Assembly (NCBI GenBank): GCA_018699075.1
Contig: JABIPV010000024.1
Span: 1 to 7,483 of the forward strand
DNA from: Kordiimonadaceae bacterium
GTDB taxonomy: Bacteria; Pseudomonadota; Alphaproteobacteria; Sphingomonadales; Emcibacteraceae
DNA length: 7,483 nt
Direction of reading: 5' to 3'
Below, piece after piece: positions 1 through 6,084 of this stretch. Position 1 is the stretch's first letter; each line of letters begins with the position of its first letter. The position numbers and the translations under genes were made by a program. A model generated the notes under the pieces. That model was not told where the DNA came from and did not search any database. It worked only from the letters and a program-made list of their open reading frames with translations.

Positions 1-195
1 GATTGGAAATTTGCTGAGCTGGCAAAGACCCTTGGCGGGGATGGCTACCGTGCCACGACCCGTAAGGAATTAAAGCAGGCTTTGGATACCGCCTATAATA
101 CCCGAGGAAAGTTCCAACTCGTTGAAGTGATGATGGAACCAGGCGCTATTTCACCAACTTTAAAACGCTTCACCGATGCCATTAAAGCGGCTTGA
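1..195 (+). CDS. thiamine-diphosphate-dependent 2-keto acid decarboxylase (pyruvate/indolepyruvate decarboxylase type), C-terminal fragment
   Basis: Frame 1 is open from the first base to a TGA at 193-195, giving the last 64 residues of a protein that starts outside the window. The tail reads DWKFAELAKTLGGDGY, then an EL-x3-L-x2-A segment, then FQLVEVMMEPGAISPTLKRF. This is the pattern of the C-terminal PYR/PP-fold end of pyruvate, indolepyruvate and phenylpyruvate decarboxylases: a W-x-F/Y-x2-L-x3-LGG segment, a T-x-x-EL helix, a buried L-[IV]-EV strand, then a short tail after an acidic/Pro stretch. Such enzymes decarboxylate a 2-keto acid to the aldehyde in the cytoplasm using ThDP and Mg. 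The catalytic regions are outside the window, so substrate cannot be told. An acetolactate-synthase-like ThDP enzyme is the main alternative. The next gene starts 107 bases downstream. Confidence 0.7.
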   Translation, partial: DWKFAELAKTLGGDGYRATTRKELKQALDTAYNTRGKFQLVEVMMEPGAISPTLKRFTDAIKAA

Positions 196-217
196 TAAAT
201 GGACGATTTGATTTAAC

Positions 218-296
218 ACCCTCTGATTGATATAGTATTCGTATAGTATTTGTAAAGAAGTCGAATATACGAACAATTCAAAATCAATCAGAGGGT
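218..296 (+). promoter_or_regulatory. nested inverted repeat sequestering the ribosome binding site of the cytochrome gene
   Basis: A perfect 14-base inverted repeat has its left arm ACCCTCTGATTGAT at 218-231 and its right arm ATCAATCAGAGGGT at 283-296. Inside it lies a second perfect 8-base pair of arms, TTCGTATA (238-245) and TATACGAA (266-273), around a 20-base loop. The Shine-Dalgarno sequence GAGGG (291-295, seven bases before the ATG at 303) lies in the right outer arm, so in RNA it would pair with CCCTC at 219-223. Seen directly: the pairing and the position. Inferred: translation of the cytochrome may be gated by this structure. The arms could instead be a DNA operator or the terminal repeats of a tiny non-autonomous element. 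Confidence 0.7.
231..250 (+). repeat. tandem direct repeat TATAGTATT x2
   Basis: TATAGTATT occurs at 231-239 and again at 242-250, an 11-base period or about one helical turn, inside the left half of the cytochrome-leader hairpin. The spacing would suit a protein binding the same face of the DNA twice. It may also be simple AT-rich redundancy. Confidence 0.4.
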
Positions 297-302
297 AAAA
301 TC

Positions 303-1048
303 ATGAAAATTTCTTATTTAATTGCAATACTATTCCTAATTACCATGCCCTTTTCACTGGCACAGGCGCAAAGCCCCTTTGAAAATCCTAAAAATTTAAA
401 AGTATTTCCGCAAGATATCCCTCCTGATCAACTAAGAAGCATCATGCGTAACTTTTCGTTTGCACTTGACCAGCGCTGTACATATTGCCATGTGCGTGAA
501 GTAACCGATGACGGTGGACGTATGGTTTTTGATGAAGACGACAAGGATACAAAAAAATCGCCCGTGAAATGATAAAAATGACGGGAAATATCAATCAAAA
601 TATTTCAGGTTTAAACCGTGGTGAAGATCATCAATATACCCAAGTTCAATGTAAAACATGCCACCGTGGGCAAGCCAACCCGTTCATGATCGAACAAGTA
701 ATGGACGAAGCAATTTCTGACGGCGGTACTATGGCCGCGCAGGCCAAATATAACGAGCTTAAAGAACAGTATTACGGTGGTCATACCTATGACTTTACCG
801 GCTTTACACTTGCGGAATACGCCAACAGCTTAAGCAATGACAATATAGATAATGCTTTAAGTATGGCACAGTTTGGCGTGGAAAATTATCCCGGTGAGCC
901 TTATGCCCACACCATTCTTGGTAATGTTTATTTAAAACTAGGAAAACCCGCGGATGCTATTAAAGCATACCAAGCCTCACTTGCGATTGACCCAGAACAA
1001 GGTGGTGTAAAAAGCCAACTTGAAGCCGCCAAAAAAGCCATGGAATAA
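303..1048 (+). pseudogene. exported diheme c-type cytochrome (photosynthetic reaction-centre cytochrome c-like) with TPR-like tail, split by a -1 frameshift
   Basis: Two frames join into one protein of about 248 residues. The first frame (303-572) has a Sec signal peptide (hydrophobic residues 5-19, likely cleavage after AQA at 20-22), an NLKVFPQDIPPDQL segment, a helix with Met48, and heme motif CTYCH at 59-63. The second frame carries IAREMIKM, heme motif CKTCH (652-666), RGQANP, and a C-terminal helical repeat (LGNVYLKLGKPADAIKAYQ) like one TPR. The heme region resembles the reaction-centre cytochrome c subunit family, with a Met-bearing helix before each CXXCH; that Met is a likely axial ligand (inference). 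It should act in the periplasm or outer envelope in electron transfer. The break is in A7 (551-557): one more A, or a -1 slip, restores T-K-K-I-A-R-E-M. It is marked as a pseudogene because the frame is broken, but recoding or a sequencing error is possible. The ATG at 303 is supported by GAGGG seven bases upstream. The gene converges on the aminotransferase gene 15 bases away. Confidence 0.75.
551..557 (+). other. in-phase slippery heptamer A AAA AAA at the cytochrome frame break
   Basis: The run of seven A is phased as A AAA AAA relative to the upstream frame (ACA AAA AAA TCG), which is the X XXY YYZ arrangement used for -1 frameshifting. The zero-frame stop TGA follows at 570-572. Three bases downstream a short GC-rich stem can form between CCCGT (561-565) and ACGGG (581-585) with a 15-base loop. 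Reading one base back continues the cytochrome family sequence. Transcriptional slippage or a lost A would look the same. Confidence 0.5.
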
Positions 1049-1063
1049 GCTCTGCTAGATTAA

Positions 1064-2329
1064 TTATAAAGTCGAAAAAACCTTTTCTATGGCCGCCAAA
1101 GCTTGATCAGCATTTTCTTTGCTGAACACAAGTGGCGGCCTTATTTTTAGGATGTTATCAAAACGCCCTGTTGAACCCATCAATACGCCTTCATCCTTAA
1201 TCATGGTGGTGATTTGAGAAAGTTGGCTATCTGACATCGGTTCTTTGGTCGTTGCATCCTTTACCAAATCGAGGCCCCAGAACAATCCCGATCCTTGGAT
1301 ACTGCCAACAAAATCATATTTGTCCGCGATCTTATCAAGGCCCTCTTTCAAATAGGCGCCAACATCGGTGACATTTTTAAGCAGTTCTCTGTCATCAATT
1401 TCATCAATCACCGCCTTGGCAACCGCGGCAGAAACCGGATTACCACCAAAGGTGTTAAAATAACTGTCAATCTGGGCAAATTTACTGGCGATTTCACGGG
1501 TCGTGACCACCGCCGCAACCGGATGCCCTGCGCCCATTGGTTTTCCAAGGGTAACAATATCCGGCATTATCCCATATTTTTCAAAGCCCCACCAATGGTC
1601 GCCTAATCGGCAATAGCCTGCTTGAACCTCATCACATATCACAAGGCCGCCTGCGGCATGTGTTTTTTTAACCACAAGCGAAGCATATCCATCTGGCGCA
1701 ATAAGAATACCGTTTGAATCAAACGATAAATCAAGCATGGTCGCGGCAAGACCCATTCCGTTATCTTCAAGCCTTGTTATGGCAGCTTGAGCAGCATCCG
1801 CAAAACTTTCTGCCGTACCTTCTGGATTACGGTATGTGTTTGGTGGCTCAAATGTCTCGAGCCAGTTAGCACCGCCGAAATCTTCTCTGCGTTGATCCAT
1901 TGCCCCCATGATCATGGAATTGCCGTGATACGCCGCATCGCTCACGATAACGCCTTCGTTACCCGTAATTGCTTTAGACATTTGAAGGGCAAGGTCATTG
2001 GCCTCTGTCCCTGTGCAAACAAAAATACAAGTATCGAGTTTTTCTGGAAATTTACTGCTCAGTTTCTCAGCAAGGGCGACGACATTTTCATGAAGATAAC
2101 GGGTGTGAGTATTCAGGATCGCCGCTTGGTCGCTTAACGCCTTAACCACACGCGGGTTACAATGACCAACCGATACAACATTATTATAACAATCAAGATA
2201 CTTATTGCCCTTTTCATCATAAAGCCAAACGCCTTCGCCTTTTACAATATTAATCGGCTGATCATAAAAATGTGTATATGTAGGGCCAAGGGCTTTTTCA
2301 CGCCTTTTCCATAATGCGGTGTTTGTCAT
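1064..2329 (-). CDS. class III PLP-dependent aminotransferase-fold enzyme, likely AGXT2L/PHYKPL-type phospho-lyase
   Basis: This 421-residue cytoplasmic enzyme is full length for class III aminotransferases. Visible landmarks are the phosphate-binding CTGTEAND (105-112), AYHG (133-136) at the PLP ring, DEVQAGYCRLG (233-243) with Asp233 for the pyridine nitrogen, and the Schiff-base Lys263 in LGKPMGAGHP. The stretch SYFNTFGGNPVSAAV follows. The GKPMGAGHPVA and YFNTFGGNPVS motifs recall vertebrate ethanolamine-phosphate and 5-phosphohydroxylysine phospho-lyases (AGXT2L1/PHYKPL), which eliminate phosphate and ammonia rather than transaminate. The immediately upstream gene is a small-molecule kinase of the hydroxylysine-kinase type, which supports a lyase role (inference). 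An ordinary omega- or alanine-glyoxylate-type transaminase is the alternative. The start has AAGGAAAG 10-11 bases upstream, overlapping the TAA of the kinase gene (gap 15 bases), so the two are very likely cotranscribed and translationally coupled. Confidence 0.85.
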   Translation of the reverse strand: MTNTALWKRREKALGPTYTHFYDQPINIVKGEGVWLYDEKGNKYLDCYNNVVSVGHCNPRVVKALSDQAAILNTHTRYLHENVVALAEKLSSKFPEKLDTCIFVCTGTEANDLALQMSKAITGNEGVIVSDAAYHGNSMIMGAMDQRREDFGGANWLETFEPPNTYRNPEGTAESFADAAQAAITRLEDNGMGLAATMLDLSFDSNGILIAPDGYASLVVKKTHAAGGLVICDEVQAGYCRLGDHWWGFEKYGIMPDIVTLGKPMGAGHPVAAVVTTREIASKFAQIDSYFNTFGGNPVSAAVAKAVIDEIDDRELLKNVTDVGAYLKEGLDKIADKYDFVGSIQGSGLFWGLDLVKDATTKEPMSDSQLSQITTMIKDEGVLMGSTGRFDNILKIRPPLVFSKENADQALAAIEKVFSTL

Positions 2330-2344
2330 GGTATTTTACTTTCC

Positions 2345-3391
2345 TTAAAGTGCACTGTGAAAGGCTTGCGTTATTGCCCTCGGGTCAAGTGATATTATAT
2401 TTTTTAGCATTGTAACAACTGATGGATATTGTTCAACTATGTCCTGCATATTTGCGTCATTATTTCTAATTCTAAAATCGAGCAATTGCAATGTCAGACA
2501 AACCCTCAGTAAAATCAAATCATAAAGAATATCAAGCTCTTCGGGTAGTAACGGATAAACGCTGTTAAATCCACTCACCAACGCCGCCCCAGATGCAAAA
2601 GGGTCATCTGATATGGATACAAAGCGTGTTAGCGGGATTGAGAGTTCCTGAATAACAGGCGCATAAACAATATCACCAAAATCAATGATACCAAAAAATT
2701 CATCTTCACCCGCTGCGGTTTTTAACATATTTCCTTCATGGGCATCATTATGAATGGTCTGTTTACGAAGTGTTTTCATTTTCGGCAGGACGTTATGCTT
2801 AAAATGATCCACAAGCGGCACAACAAGCCGTTCAACTTCACCGCTTTTGCTTACATGTAAGGCGGGGTTAGTCACTAATCCCTGACTAATGTCCCACGGC
2901 ATAAAATAACCTTCAGAAGGATGGGTGAAATCCTTAAGCGCCAAACACATTTGACCCTGAAATCTCCCCACATCATAAATCGTTTTTAATGAAGGCCGGT
3001 AACCTTCACCAAAAGGAACCCCATCAAGAAACGACAGCAGCCGTATCATATGCCCCTGACCGGAGGGCGATTTAATAATCGCGTAATCTTCGCCAGATAA
3101 GGTTTTAAGGTTATGGGGGATATTCATCTGCGGATATTTGCGTGCAATTTGTTGCAAGGTCTTAATTTGATAATCTACAACCGAAGGGTCCTCATCAAGA
3201 CCAGCCACTTTTAACACAAACTTTTGCTGATCCTTTGTCACAACCAAATGGTTCTGATCCCGTTCCCCCGCAAGCGGTGTTAACGACCCAGAAAGACCAT
3301 AAATCGTGTTCATTTCTTCTTGAAGTTGGCGCATAGAGAAAGAAGGAGGATTAAACCTAAAATCTTCTGCTGTTATGGACGTCTTATTCAT
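2345..3391 (-). CDS. APH-family phosphotransferase, hydroxylysine kinase-like
   Basis: This 348-residue protein has the aminoglycoside phosphotransferase/choline-kinase fold. Lys61 in FVLKV is the expected ATP-binding lysine. The catalytic loop HNDAHEGNML (214-223) supplies base Asp216 and Asn221, and IDFGD (236-240) supplies the metal-binding Asp237. The N-terminal part (phenylalanine-rich start, helix, YGLSGSLTPLAGERDQN) is like hydroxylysine kinase (HYKK/AGPHD1) and the kinase domains found in bacteria next to class III aminotransferases. It would phosphorylate the hydroxyl of an amino alcohol with ATP or GTP in the cytoplasm, feeding the downstream phospho-lyase. Substrate is not determinable: hydroxylysine, ethanolamine and homoserine-like compounds are open. 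The start at 3391 has only a weak GCGGA-like ribosome site. No other in-frame start fits better with the conserved N-terminus. Confidence 0.82.
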   Translation of the reverse strand: MNKTSITAEDFRFNPPSFSMRQLQEEMNTIYGLSGSLTPLAGERDQNHLVVTKDQQKFVLKVAGLDEDPSVVDYQIKTLQQIARKYPQMNIPHNLKTLSGEDYAIIKSPSGQGHMIRLLSFLDGVPFGEGYRPSLKTIYDVGRFQGQMCLALKDFTHPSEGYFMPWDISQGLVTNPALHVSKSGEVERLVVPLVDHFKHNVLPKMKTLRKQTIHNDAHEGNMLKTAAGEDEFFGIIDFGDIVYAPVIQELSIPLTRFVSISDDPFASGAALVSGFNSVYPLLPEELDILYDLILLRVCLTLQLLDFRIRNNDANMQDIVEQYPSVVTMLKNIISLDPRAITQAFHSAL

Positions 3392-3588
3392 GCAAAATCC
3401 GCTTTTATAAACACGATTCTATAAAACAAAGAAGGTAAAGAAATTGGAATATTTGTCAAAAGCTAAATGTGATAAAAACACCAATTAAATTTATAAATAC
3501 TCCAACCAGGCACATGATAAATCCATCAGGCACGAAGCTATTGAAAATCGGAACCCAAATCAACACACGGAAGGCTGGAAGGTGCCGT

Positions 3589-3633
3589 TAGCCTAAGCGC
3601 AATGCCCAGAGATTTTGGGGACGCTTGAGGCTA
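3589..3633. repeat. imperfect hairpin in the intergenic region
   Basis: TAGCCTAAGCG (3589-3599) pairs with CGCTTGAGGCTA (3622-3633), with one bulged base. An inner stem, CCCA (3605-3608) with TGGG (3616-3619), continues the fold. There is no U tract on either strand, so it does not look like an intrinsic terminator. It may be a structured RNA, a dispersed intergenic repeat or the relic of an element. Confidence 0.45.
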
Positions 3634-3750
3634 GACTTATGAAGGTGAGTGAGTAAAAGGGTTTTGATGTTTTGTGAAGTTTTTATAGTTGTCTAAAAAC
3701 AAATTACTCTGGCCCCATGGATAATAGCGCTTCTGTTTTAATGTAAATCT

Positions 3751-3783
3751 GAATGTCAGCATTCGACCCTAAGCAGACACTCA
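3751..3783. repeat. palindromic intergenic repeat, copy A
   Basis: This 33-base unit has a left arm GAATGTCAGCAT, central TCGACCC (3763-3769) and right arm AAGCAGACACTCA (3771-3783). It shares its left-arm start and the whole 13-base right arm with a second unit at 6528-6560. It lies five bases past the response-regulator stop codon, so it would be transcribed at the 3' end of that message. The arms are imperfectly complementary (AATGTCAGC against GCAGACACT). Confidence 0.6.
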
Positions 3784-3788
3784 AATAA

Positions 3789-4465
3789 TTATGGCATTTC
3801 CAATTTATATCCAACACCGTATATGGAATGGATAAGCTCCAAATCACCTGCAGCTTCTTTAAGCCGTTTGCGTAATTTCTTAATATGACTATCCATGGTT
3901 CGTTCATTAACAATACGGTAATCTGAATAAACCTGATCAATCATTTGAGAGCGGGAATATACTCTACCAGGTGAATTAGCGAGCAGTTGAAGAAGTGAAA
4001 ACTCAACTGCAGTAAGTTCAACGGTTTTTCCTACAACAACGCAATGCATTTTATCTCTGTCGAGCTTTAAGATGTTATCATCTATTGATGTGGCGGCAGA
4101 CGAAACTCGTTCATACCTCAGAATTGCCCTTACTCTGGCGACCAGTTCACGCAGGCTAAATGGTTTGCAAATATAATCATCAGCTCCCATTTCCAGTCCC
4201 AAAATCCTATCGATTTCTTCAACCTGCGCAGTAACCATTAAAATGGGAATATCACTAAATTTTCTAATTTCTCTGCACAAAGTAATACCGTCCACCTCTG
4301 GGACTTGAATATCCAACAGGATTGCAGCGGGACTGTTATCCTTGACCCAGTCAATAACCCCCGTTCCCTTTGCAAAATGTTGTGTGGCAAACCCGCATTC
4401 TGAAGGTATTTCTGAATGACCTTCGCCAGTTTATGTTCGTCTTCCACAATAAGTATTTTCTTCAT
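3789..4465 (-). pseudogene. baeR: OmpR/PhoB-family response regulator, BaeR-like, interrupted by a -1 frameshift in codons 24-26
   Basis: Joined across the break, the gene encodes about 225 residues, normal for the family. The receiver domain starts MKKILIVEDE (acidic Glu8/Asp9). After the shift it runs through LLDIQVPEVDG with phospho-acceptor Asp52, LMVTAQ, and DDYICKPF with the conserved Lys. The C-terminal winged helix has LTAVEFSLLQLL, YSDYRIVNERTMDSHIKKLR and IYGVGYKLE. The LCREIRKFSDIPILMVTA and EEIDRILGLEMGADDYICKP stretches are very close to Escherichia coli BaeR, which is the basis of the symbol. The first 25 codons are in one frame. The remainder is one base back, at G GGT TTG (4388-4394). 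Without a shift the product would be a 75-residue fragment lacking Asp52. The ATG overlaps the kinase TGA (ATGA, 4462-4465), with GGAG five bases upstream. It would activate or repress target promoters after phosphorylation by the partner kinase. Frame status is unresolved: mutation, error or recoding. Confidence 0.8.
4388..4394 (-). other. in-phase slippery heptamer G GGT TTG at the response-regulator frame break
   Basis: On the - strand, codons 24-26 read GCG GGT TTG. Their last seven bases, G GGT TTG, fit X XXY YYZ in phase. A -1 slip leads into GCC ACA CAA CAT TTT GCA, continuing a normal receiver domain. The same result would come from one missing T. No strong stimulatory hairpin just downstream is evident by eye. 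Confidence 0.4.
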
Positions 4466-5862
4466 GGTAGCTCCACAGTGATCCGCAACCCTTGCTTCGC
4501 AATATTATCTGCCTTGACTGTTCCACCGTGCAATTTAACGATGGCCGCAACTATTGACAAACCTATTCCTGTGCTGCCGACATTGAAATTAAGACTTTTA
4601 TTGCCTTGGAACATCGGTTCAAATATTTTAAGCAGATCACCGTCATTGACACCGGGTTTACTGTCCTTCCATATCAAGGTGAGTTTTTCACTCGCCCTAA
4701 TTTCACAGTGGATTTGACCCGGTCCATCGCTGTAGTGTATGGAATTCTGCATTAAGTTTGTAAACACATGATATAGCTTCTCCTGATCTACAGACCACCT
4801 AACTGGATTAATATCTCCACTGTGTTTTATTGTTGTTCCGTTGCAAGTAAGTGAAAAGTCGAGAGATTTCTGTCCTCGCTGCGTTTGCGTTTCCTGAGCT
4901 ACGGTTGCGACCAAATGGGCAATATCAATGTTCTGCTTATTCACAGGGATTTCGCCGCATTTAAGAATACTTAATTCATGTAAATCATTGATCTGTCGAT
5001 CAAGCCGTTTTACTTCCGCTTCGATTGATTGGATTGAGTCACTGGAAAGAGGATAAACACCGTCATTTATAGCTTCAATCTCAGCAAGCATGATAGCAAT
5101 TGGCGTACGCAGGTCATGGGAAATCTGTGAAAGCCATTCGGTTTGAATTTTGTCATGACGCTCAAGTTTATCCCCTAACAAATTAATTGTTTTCGAAAGA
5201 TCCCCAAGCTCGTCATTACTTTTGATATTGGTTTTACTATTATAATCACGGCTAGCAATATTATCCACCATCACCGATAATTGTTTAAGAGGGTGAAGTA
5301 ATATAAATACTAGCGGCCATGCCACCATTATGGATAGCAAAAGAGCAACAACAATGACCATAACAAAATGTCTGTGTTGTTGTTGAAGTGCAACTTCCAC
5401 AGCCGGTGAATTACGCCGTGTAAACGGCTGAATAGCAATATAACCAATATGTCCTCCGGTACCATTCACAGCAACAAGCGGCCATGTTTCTTGCATTTTT
5501 GCCCCCTCATGTATAACCCGTTTATCTGTATCAATCAGAGTGAATGGAGTTGATGGGCTCTTTTGCCGTGTTGATTTTGCCTTTGGTTGCGGTCTCGTTA
5601 TATACTCTTGTTCTTCCATAACAAATCGTTCAATTTCTTTCCAATCGTTTATTGTCGGGGCCATTTCTATAAGTGAGTTCGGGAATAGTTCCCGCTCAAT
5701 ATAATCTGCCATTATTTCTGCATCATGGATGCGCACCTGAACGAGGAAATTACTAAAACCACAGTTCAAATCATCACGTATACCAATATAAATACCGATG
5801 CAAACTGCAAGTGACAGCAGAGAAAGAGCAAATGCGAGTTTATGGCGAATTGATAGGTGCAT
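4462..5862 (-). CDS. baeS: membrane sensor histidine kinase, BaeS-like
   Basis: This 466-residue inner-membrane protein has a first transmembrane helix at about 8-28, a periplasmic sensor region at about 30-163, a second transmembrane helix at about 166-189, and a HAMP linker at about 190-236. The dimerisation domain carries SHDLRTP (248-254) with phospho-acceptor His249. The catalytic domain has an N box (NLMQNS, 369-374), the G1-type KDSKPGV (399-405, with Asp400) and G2 GSTGIGLS (429-436). The segment after the H box (EIEAINDGVYPL, then IEAEVKRLDRQINDLHELS) is like BaeS. The periplasmic part does not reveal its ligand; BaeS senses envelope stress, but that is known for the enteric protein, not shown here. 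It ends in a TGA overlapping the regulator ATG, which implies coupled translation. The start has a poor ribosome site (GCGGT). Confidence 0.87.
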   Translation of the reverse strand: MHLSIRHKLAFALSLLSLAVCIGIYIGIRDDLNCGFSNFLVQVRIHDAEIMADYIERELFPNSLIEMAPTINDWKEIERFVMEEQEYITRPQPKAKSTRQKSPSTPFTLIDTDKRVIHEGAKMQETWPLVAVNGTGGHIGYIAIQPFTRRNSPAVEVALQQQHRHFVMVIVVALLLSIMVAWPLVFILLHPLKQLSVMVDNIASRDYNSKTNIKSNDELGDLSKTINLLGDKLERHDKIQTEWLSQISHDLRTPIAIMLAEIEAINDGVYPLSSDSIQSIEAEVKRLDRQINDLHELSILKCGEIPVNKQNIDIAHLVATVAQETQTQRGQKSLDFSLTCNGTTIKHSGDINPVRWSVDQEKLYHVFTNLMQNSIHYSDGPGQIHCEIRASEKLTLIWKDSKPGVNDGDLLKIFEPMFQGNKSLNFNVGSTGIGLSIVAAIVKLHGGTVKADNIAKQGLRITVELP

Positions 5863-6016
5863 AGTGACCGCGGCCTGTTTTAATGTCTTTAAATTTTAAG
5901 ATTTAATAGAATTAACCCGTTATTTTTGAGGATACAAGAGAATTCTACATCAATAATAAAAACATAAAGAATTCACTATTCATCCTCTTTTCTTGCACAA
6001 TTTGCCATTAAATTAC

Positions 6017-6030
6017 TTCGCAACTGCGAA
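6017..6030. promoter_or_regulatory. 14-base perfect palindrome in the divergent kinase/PilZ intergenic region
   Basis: TTCGCA-AC-TGCGAA is a perfect 6+6 inverted repeat with a 2-base centre. It sits 55 bases before the PilZ gene start and about 155 bases before the divergently read sensor kinase. Its size and position suit a dimeric repressor or activator site. The regulator is unknown. By eye I cannot place convincing -35/-10 pairs for either gene in the 222-base region. Confidence 0.4.
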
Positions 6031-6084
6031 TGAATCGATGAAGACGGGGTGACCCAAAATAATAATAAGGGAAAAAGTTAAAAA

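Larger units (their letters stand above)
3392..3788. other. 397-base intergenic region with hairpins and repeat relics
   Basis: This gap lies between the response regulator and the kinase gene, both on the - strand. The part next to the kinase gene (about 3400-3480) is AT-rich and must hold its promoter if the operon is separate. On the - strand TAGAAT (3416-3421) resembles a -10 box, but I see no matching -35. The rest (about 3550-3660) is richer in G and C than its surroundings and contains an imperfect hairpin. The end next to the regulator carries a palindromic repeat. I see no convincing gene; a 36-codon hydrophobic frame is discussed in the findings. Confidence 0.6.

Noticed and set aside
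1049..1063. A terminator between the converging cytochrome and aminotransferase genes
   Set aside because: The 15-base gap has no stem-loop with a U tract on either strand.
1295..2137. Open frames on the + strand opposite the PLP enzyme (1295-1606 and 1787-2137)
   Set aside because: They are antisense to a fully conserved class III enzyme, show no family features and have no good ribosome sites.
3454..3459. TTGACA on the - strand as a -35 box for the kinase operon
   Set aside because: No acceptable -10 hexamer lies 16-18 bases downstream; the better TAGAAT is about 32 bases away.
3704..3940. Open frame on the - strand overlapping the response-regulator 3' end
   Set aside because: It overlaps the conserved winged-helix coding sequence in another frame and extends into the palindromic repeat.
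3789..4316. Treating the downstream part of the response regulator as a separate complete gene
   Set aside because: It would start at a TTG within the receiver domain at Asp52, lacking half the fold; the missing half is encoded just upstream in the neighbouring frame.
4370..4717. Open frame on the + strand opposite the kinase/regulator junction
   Set aside because: Antisense to the conserved kinase catalytic domain and receiver start; no recognisable motifs.
5940..5975. Two GAATTC sites 30 bases apart as a regulatory direct repeat
   Set aside because: Similarity does not extend beyond a few bases around the hexamers; chance in AT-rich sequence.
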